A DNA stretch of 64,000 bases, from positions 3,671,501 through 3,735,500 of the forward strand of contig JARFXM010000011.1 of the NCBI GenBank assembly GCA_029532625.1, read 5' to 3'. Shown here in pieces: positions 58,814-64,000 of the stretch (its first letter is position 1; each line of letters begins with the position of its first letter). The stretch is from Lomentospora prolificans (lineage: Eukaryota; Ascomycota; Sordariomycetes; Microascales; Microascaceae). Under the pieces are notes generated by a model that did not search any database, had not been told where the DNA came from, and saw only the letters and a list, made by a program, of their open reading frames with translations. Made by a program: the position numbers and the translations under genes.

Positions 58814-61195
58814 TTATTCATCCATCTCACCATCCTCATCCTCATCAGCGCCCTCGCCATCCATCTCCTCGCCATCCTCACCCATAAAGTCCACCTCTTC
58901 CTCATCATCGTACTCTTCAGCATCGTCAAACCCATTCGCCTGGCCCGCTTCATCCTCCTTCCTCCTCTTCTCCTCGTCCTTGCGAGCCTCCTCCACCAGC
59001 TTCGCCTTCTCGGCGCGCATCTTCCTCTGCGCGGACATGTAAGCGCCGAGCGGGGTCTTCTCCCAGTCGAAATCCCTCAGGAAAGCGGCGACCTGTGCCC
59101 TGTCCTTGGGGGCGAAGTCGACGTTGGCGCGCTTGGCCTCGACAAAGGCGGCGTTGGCCTCGATCTTTTGGATGAGGGTGACGAGGGCGGAGGAGAGCTT
59201 CGCGTTCCGGTTGCCGGTGGACTTGCGGCGGGACTGCTTGAGCCAGCGCTTGAGCTGGATGACGACGGGGAGGGAGAACTCGGGGAAGGCGATGTTGGTG
59301 GCCCAGATGAGGAAGTACTCGCCAAAGAGCTCGACGACCTGGTCGCCGGTGCCGTCCTGGTAGACGCGGGTGCGGAGGTAGGACTTGGGGCACTTGTAGT
59401 TGACGGCGAAGTCGAAGGGTTTGAGGGTGGAGGACTTGGGCGGTTTCCTCATCTCGGCGGCGTTGAGGACTTCGAGGAGGGCGGAGGCGACGGGGATGTA
59501 GGTACCCGTGGACCGAGAGAGGCGGAGGATGGAGCGGATCAGGTGGAAGCGGAGGGGGAAGTAGGTGGCGGAGGGGATGAGGCGCATGGCGCCGAGCGTG
59601 ACTTGGACGAGGGGGTAGATGAGGAGCTTGAGCTGGCTTTCCTTGCCAGCTTCGGCCTCCTTGCGGGGGCTGCAGTGCTCCGAGAGGACGACGGACCAGA
59701 AGTCTAGGGAGTGGACGTATTGCCAGTTGTAAATGATGCGGTGTGAGTCCTTCTTCTTCTGGACGATGCTGTTGCGGAGGTGGAGGGCGAGCTGCCTGAT
59801 GAAGAGGAAGGCCGTGGTGTAACCGACATTTTGGTCGATACCCCAGAGCTCCGCGCCGGAGTTCTTAAGCAAGTTGATACCTTGTATCGTGTTGGGGTTT
59901 GTGACGCGGCAGCCCTGGATAAGGCCTTGGTAGGCCGTCTTCAGCACTGTTTCCCTCACGCCCTTGTCACCAATGACGACTAGCCTTCTCAAGATGAGGA
60001 AAGATGTGATTTTGGTGGATTCGGAGCTGGCGACCTGCGACCAGAAGTGGACGACGGTCTTGATCAAGCCTTTGAGCAATTTTCGGAAGGTAAGGAGGTA
60101 GGGAAGAACGGGCTCGAGAGAGGATATCGTCAACTTCAGGGTCTTGTCGTCGGAGAGGGTTCCAAGGAGATGGATGGCGGAGGCGGTGTAAGTTTTGATG
60201 AGGAGAGATAGGGTGTTGAATTTTTTGGATTCGGTCTGGACATAGAGCTTTCCTGACGAAGACTCCTTGACGGGCAAGTGGTGGTTGAGGACCGCAGGAA
60301 CATATTTCAGCGCCGCTACCAACACGTCGTTGAATACCTGGGGACTAGAGATGACAAAGTTGTTCTTGTTCCTCTGATCCTCCTCGTCATCTGCCTCGTT
60401 GATGTGGGCGGCGCTGCGGAAGGCCAGCACCATCTGTCTGGCAGCCCTAAGAGAATTGGTCTCAATCATGGATTGCTTCCACTTTGCAACGGTCTCCTCT
60501 GTCAAAACTGAACGACCACTTTCCTCGTCGTCGGCCTTGGGCTTCTTCTCCTTCTTCTGCTTCTTCTTTGGCTGTTTCTCATCCTCGTCTTCCCCTCCAG
60601 ATAGGGCGTCGACTTCCGCAAGATCGGCATTCTCGTCGAAATCGAGGGCCTCCGGATCGGTTTCCTTGAGGAACTTGTAGAACTCCGGGTCCTTCGTAGC
60701 CAAGTCGTCCATAGCCTTCTTCGACATGCCCATATCATCGTCATCCTCGCCTTCGTCGTCACTGAAGTCGTCCATAACGGGATCCTCAGCAGAGAGGTCA
60801 GAGAAAGCGTCGTCATCGGACTGCGCATCTTCTTCCTCCTCCTCCTTGTTGTCCTTCTCAACAGACTCTGGCCGCTTCCGCTTGCCCAATTTCGAGGCCT
60901 TATCCTTGCCCTTGCCCTTCTTCTCCTCGGCAAGCTCGAATCCACCCTGGAAGAAGTCGTCGACGCTCATTTCGCTAACCTTGGCGTTTTTCTTGATCCC
61001 CGTCGTCTTGAGATCGTCGCCGGGCTTCTCGCTCTTGTAAAATTCGGCATCCTTGGATTTCTTCGCCTTGCGCTTTTCTATGAGCTGGTTTCGCTGCTTG
61101 ATCTTGGCGCCGGCCTTACGCTTGTCAAGAACAGACTTGAGGTGTTTCTTCTCGAACTTCTTCGTCGCTTTGAGGTTTCTTTTAGTGGGAGGCAT
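58814..61195 (-). CDS. NOC2: Nucleolar complex protein 2 (60S ribosome biogenesis)
   Basis: Noc2 pairs with Noc1 and then Noc3 to mature and export pre-60S particles from the nucleolus. Intronless, 793 aa. The N-terminus (KRNLKATKKFEKKHLKSVLD) is basic and typical of the family. Long acidic and lysine-rich stretches follow (about 100-230). The Noc2 HEAT-like core runs from about 235 to 690, with ETVAKWKQSMIETNSLRAAR, YVPAVLNHHLPVKESSSGKL, INLLKNSGAELWGIDQNVGY, IYNWQYVHSLDFWSVVLSEH and the hallmark IPSATYFPLRFHLIRSILRL. It ends in an acidic Asp/Glu tail. The start is 351 bp from the divergent VPS28 start. Confidence 0.95.
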   Translation of the reverse strand: MPPTKRNLKATKKFEKKHLKSVLDKRKAGAKIKQRNQLIEKRKAKKSKDAEFYKSEKPGDDLKTTGIKKNAKVSEMSVDDFFQGGFELAEEKKGKGKDKASKLGKRKRPESVEKDNKEEEEEDAQSDDDAFSDLSAEDPVMDDFSDDEGEDDDDMGMSKKAMDDLATKDPEFYKFLKETDPEALDFDENADLAEVDALSGGEDEDEKQPKKKQKKEKKPKADDEESGRSVLTEETVAKWKQSMIETNSLRAARQMVLAFRSAAHINEADDEEDQRNKNNFVISSPQVFNDVLVAALKYVPAVLNHHLPVKESSSGKLYVQTESKKFNTLSLLIKTYTASAIHLLGTLSDDKTLKLTISSLEPVLPYLLTFRKLLKGLIKTVVHFWSQVASSESTKITSFLILRRLVVIGDKGVRETVLKTAYQGLIQGCRVTNPNTIQGINLLKNSGAELWGIDQNVGYTTAFLFIRQLALHLRNSIVQKKKDSHRIIYNWQYVHSLDFWSVVLSEHCSPRKEAEAGKESQLKLLIYPLVQVTLGAMRLIPSATYFPLRFHLIRSILRLSRSTGTYIPVASALLEVLNAAEMRKPPKSSTLKPFDFAVNYKCPKSYLRTRVYQDGTGDQVVELFGEYFLIWATNIAFPEFSLPVVIQLKRWLKQSRRKSTGNRNAKLSSALVTLIQKIEANAAFVEAKRANVDFAPKDRAQVAAFLRDFDWEKTPLGAYMSAQRKMRAEKAKLVEEARKDEEKRRKEDEAGQANGFDDAEEYDDEEEVDFMGEDGEEMDGEGADEDEDGEMDE

Positions 61196-61546
61196 AATGG
61201 CGGCTCAATTGGGCAGCGCAGCGCCGTCCTTTCTTTTTGTTGTGGTCGACTACTTTTTTTGGGTCGTGGTTGGGAAGAGGAAGCGAGCGCCAGAACTAAG
61301 AAAAATATCAGTCCCAAAATTTTTGCAGTGGGGCTTATCGGACTGCCTTATCGCACAACGAGCTAACCCAAATTGAGGAGGCGGTGAAGCTGCGTTCTGC
61401 CATCCACAGCAGCTGCAATCACTTGCAAAATAGGGTGGTTCCTAACATGGGATGACCTCAGTCATAGTCAGTCGCTGTTCCTCGTTGGAGAGGGAGGTTT
61501 CGAGCTCCGCGATGTGAGCCTCATCCGCTCCAGCGTCCCGACCGTC
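61196..61546. promoter_or_regulatory. Bidirectional promoter NOC2 / VPS28
   Basis: 351 bp between divergent start codons contains both promoters and leaders. No specific element is recognised. Confidence 0.45.
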
Positions 61547-62461
61547 ATGATGTCCCGCCAGCCGTATGCGCCGACGCCCCATAGCTACGTGCCCAATACC
61601 ACACTATCCGCGACTATTAATCTCGACGAGGTTCGTGTTGCCCTCCCCCGCCCAATCTCAGCCTCTGCCCCTCCTCTCCTTCCCAAGCTTGGAGCTCTTT
61701 GACCTCATTTATGCCAAGCTTCCTAACACTCCCGGTCCCTCTGGATAGGAAGTAAAACTGGCCGAGAACCGCGCAGAGCGTGACCTTCAGGATTCCCTCG
61801 CCGAAATCTTCAGCATCCTCGTGACTCTCGACGAGCTCGAAAAGGCCTTCCTCAAAGATGCGATCCCCGAAGCCGAGTACGCCGAGATATGCGACCGGTC
61901 GCTGAAGCAGTACAAGTCCATCCTCGCCGACGAAACAGTTTCGAGGGCATTTGTAGGGCTGGAGGATTTCAAATCCAAGTGGGACGTAAGTTTTGGCCCC
62001 CCTTGGCGTAGTAGCCGCTTTCTCGGCGTGGGCAACAGCTTGGTCGCTGACTTCGGCCTGCAAACTAGCTCGAGGTTCCCCGAGCAACGGAGCGCATCCG
62101 CGTAGGTATGCCCGCCACTACCGTGCAAGCCTCCTCGACGACGACTGCCGCTCCGGCGCCCGGCGGCGGAACCGCCAACGGCGTTCTCATCGCCGAGGCG
62201 ACCCAGGAATTCATCACCTTCCTCGACGCCATCAAGCTCGGCCTGCTATCCAAAGATCAGCTCCATCCGCTCTTGTCGGACGTGATACAGTCGGTCAACC
62301 GAGTGACGGACAAGGATTTTGAGAACAGGGGCAAGATCGTGCAATGGTTGATAACGCTCAACCAGATGAAGGCGACGGATGAGCTTAGCGATGATCAATC
62401 GCGGGAGTTGGAGCTGGACATTCAGCAGGCCTACAACGGCTTCAAGAGAATACTGTCGTGA
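61547..62461 (+). CDS. VPS28: ESCRT-I subunit Vps28
   Basis: Part of ESCRT-I (Vps23-Vps28-Vps37-Mvb12), which sorts ubiquitinated membrane proteins into multivesicular bodies; also relevant to fungal pH signalling. Exons are 61547-61630, 61749-61985 and 62069-62461, giving 237 aa. The N-terminal domain contains EVKLAENRAERDLQDSLAEI, LDELEKAFLKDAIPEAEYAE and CDRSLKQYKSILADETV. A Thr/Ala/Gly-rich linker follows, then the C-terminal four-helix domain (TQEFITFLDAIKLGLLSKDQ, KIVQWLITLNQMKATDELSD, ELELDIQQAYNGFKRIL). Two ATGs are adjacent (61547 and 61550); either works. The first donor is GTTCGT, weaker than the others in this window. The stop is 135 bp from the convergent MDM12 stop. Confidence 0.94.
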
Positions 62462-62596
62462 GAACAGACGTAGGAGTAGTGTGGGAAGTTGGATGCGATT
62501 CTAGTTCTTCTATTGCAGAATGCCTCGGGTGAATCTCGAGGCAGATGATATCCATATACATATATAATGACTTGACGGTCTTCTTCCGAATGCGAC

Positions 62597-63883
62597 TTAA
62601 ACCAGGAAGGTCCAGAAGCTCGGGTATACAAACTCGTCCTCGAATATCCTCCTCACTTGTTCTAACACAAATCTTTCCACTTTTCCGACATTCTTCAAGC
62701 TCTGCCTGCCCGCCTCCCTCTCTCCGATTTCACTCTCTACCTTGACCTCCTGTAGTAGGCCGCCAAATTTTCCCTTTCTTCCCTCGCCCTCTTCTTCACC
62801 CGCCTCGAGCCCGACAGCAGTGACAGCGTCCTCGGGGCTGAGGAAGCAAAAATGTACCTTTTTTCGTATATAGGCAAGAACGCCCACCCCGTCAAATGTA
62901 AGGCCAGTAATGTTAAGCTTCACCGGAATACCAACAAAATTCGGCATGGGATAGTCGAGTAAAATCACGGCCGTCAACCGTAGCTTTACATCCCCCGCGT
63001 ACTTTATCCTAAAGACGGCCTGCATGTCCTCGACCCTTGGTTCCCTCAGCGTCCTCGTCTCCGCCAGAGGGGGTGATTCTTGAGGCTCCGCTTCCTCCTC
63101 GTCATCTTCCTCTTCGATCGCCGACCCGGACACCACGGCATCTCTCGTCGGTGGCCTCGACGGACCCGCAGACGTAGGCGCCAGCGTAGACACGCTCGAC
63201 TTTTCTCGAAGCTTCCCCACGGGCGGCGCAAGGGAGGATCCGAAATCCGGCTCCGAGACTGAACTCTGCGATGCATTCCTGCTATGGCTCGGCGTCACAT
63301 CTTCGTCCCGAGAGGTCGATGCCGAGGGTAGATTCTCAAGCCAACCGGGGTTACCGAGGTGGCCGCCTGCCACGGCGGCGAGGGGCGTTTGCGTCCCTGA
63401 CCAGCCAGAGGCGAGCTGCGACTGAAAATAGTGTCGGTTCGCACCACCCATGATCCCCGGCGTGCCGACGCCGAAAAATGGGCTTGTGAGGTCGGGCATC
63501 GACCGGCCAGCCATGTTGAGCCGCGTGGGCGGAATGGCTCTTTGCGCCGCCTCATCTCTCCTTCGCCTCTCCTGCGATAACGGACCTAGATCCTCGGTTG
63601 AACCCATAGCTGCGCCCGGGACCCCTTCTACGACGTCGTCGTCGTCATCTTCGTCGTCCTCAGCTTCAGCCTCGTAGAAATCCGGGAGCGGGTCTGTGAT
63701 ATCCTTCAATTCGAGCTCCGGCGGCACGGCGCCAAATTCGAAGGCGTGCACTGTGACGGATTTCAGAAAGCGCGGCAGTTTAATGGTTTGAAATTTATCA
63801 TGGATGAAATCCCGGATACGCAGGGCGAGGGCGTCGCCATCTGGCCCGGTTGTGAGGGTTTCCCAGTTCAGGTCAATAGACAT
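62597..63883 (-). CDS. MDM12: ERMES component Mdm12 (SMP lipid-transfer domain)
   Basis: Cytosolic subunit of the ER-mitochondria encounter structure (Mdm10/Mdm12/Mdm34/Mmm1), which tethers the organelles and moves phospholipids. Intronless, 428 aa. The opening MSIDLNWETLTTGPDGDAL is characteristic of Mdm12. The SMP domain is split: an N-terminal part (residues 1-75, LPRFLKSVTVHAFEFGAVPP, LELKDITDPLPDFYE) and a C-terminal part (about 285-428, DMQAVFRIKYAGDVKLRLTA, LDYPMPNFVGIPVKLNITGL, RKKVHFCFLS). The insertion between them is disordered, acidic and Ser-rich, as in other filamentous fungi. It ends in FEDEFVYPSFWTFLV, the family C-terminus. The transcript converges on VPS28. Confidence 0.96.
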   Translation of the reverse strand: MSIDLNWETLTTGPDGDALALRIRDFIHDKFQTIKLPRFLKSVTVHAFEFGAVPPELELKDITDPLPDFYEAEAEDDEDDDDDVVEGVPGAAMGSTEDLGPLSQERRRRDEAAQRAIPPTRLNMAGRSMPDLTSPFFGVGTPGIMGGANRHYFQSQLASGWSGTQTPLAAVAGGHLGNPGWLENLPSASTSRDEDVTPSHSRNASQSSVSEPDFGSSLAPPVGKLREKSSVSTLAPTSAGPSRPPTRDAVVSGSAIEEEDDEEEAEPQESPPLAETRTLREPRVEDMQAVFRIKYAGDVKLRLTAVILLDYPMPNFVGIPVKLNITGLTFDGVGVLAYIRKKVHFCFLSPEDAVTAVGLEAGEEEGEGRKGKFGGLLQEVKVESEIGEREAGRQSLKNVGKVERFVLEQVRRIFEDEFVYPSFWTFLV

Positions 63884-64000
63884 TATGTTTGGTGACGCTT
63901 GGCCGGGGTTACAAGATACCGCGAGGCTCTCGTTTCCTTCCTTCTTTCTTGTTCTCGACTCGCTGGATATTTCAAAGTCGCTTCATTTTTATCGAGGAAG

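Noticed and set aside
1..64000. Secondary-metabolite cluster, CRISPR array, intact transposon or defence system
   Set aside because: No polyketide/peptide synthase, repeat-spacer array, transposase or reverse transcriptase signature is visible; the oxygenase and CHR genes have housekeeping neighbours.

Overview
The window is a gene-dense piece of a filamentous ascomycete nuclear genome (Pezizomycotina, most likely Sordariomycetes). The evidence is short introns of about 55-145 nt with GTRNGT donors, CTRAC/CTAAC branch points and YAG acceptors. Intergenic spacers are compact, and the gene set includes a CYT-18-type mitochondrial tyrosyl-tRNA synthetase, MDM12, YPT35, GUP1 and a bidomain CHR transporter. 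No bacterial, viral or plasmid features are present. I assembled 24 protein-coding genes and one decayed gene. For every multi-exon model the exon lengths were checked to sum to a whole number of codons.

Layout. 0.3-6 kb: DSK2 (ubiquilin) and NPR2 (TORC1 regulator) on +, converging on the mitochondrial TyrRS on -. 6-15 kb: SDH4 on +, divergent from the TyrRS; an IQ-motif protein and the PX protein YPT35 on -; then a broken ankyrin-repeat gene. 15-26.8 kb: HRD3/SEL1 (ERAD), a WDR89-like WD40 protein, FRG1-like (-), a 2OG-Fe(II) oxygenase, a DsbA/thioredoxin-fold protein, a TMEM70-like mitochondrial membrane protein and a CHR chromate transporter (-). 28-34 kb: an FBXO9/Pof7/Hrt3-type F-box protein and an unrecognised 813-aa protein. 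34-39 kb: a 5.3 kb stretch without a recognisable gene. 39-52.4 kb: cytosolic MetRS, UAP1 (UDP-GlcNAc pyrophosphorylase), an AIG1/FAR-17a membrane hydrolase, GUP1 and a secreted GH76 glycoside hydrolase. 55-64 kb: a Cep57/Ppc89-type spindle-pole-body protein, NOC2, VPS28 and MDM12.

Almost everything is conserved housekeeping. Recurrent themes are protein quality control and endomembrane traffic (DSK2, HRD3, F-box, VPS28, YPT35, GUP1), mitochondria (TyrRS, SDH4, TMEM70-like, MDM12) and cell-wall or glycan supply (UAP1, GH76, GUP1). There is no secondary-metabolite cluster, no intact transposon and no convincing new multi-gene system. The items most worth following are an 18-nt microexon in SDH4, a mitochondrial divergent promoter with CCAAT boxes, a Gcn4/Cpc1 site upstream of MetRS, the decayed ankyrin gene, a tRNA/SINE-like relic, long A-tracts all on one strand, and two uncharacterised proteins (IQ-motif and 813-aa). 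Functional calls rest on recognising family sequence features by eye; no database search was run.
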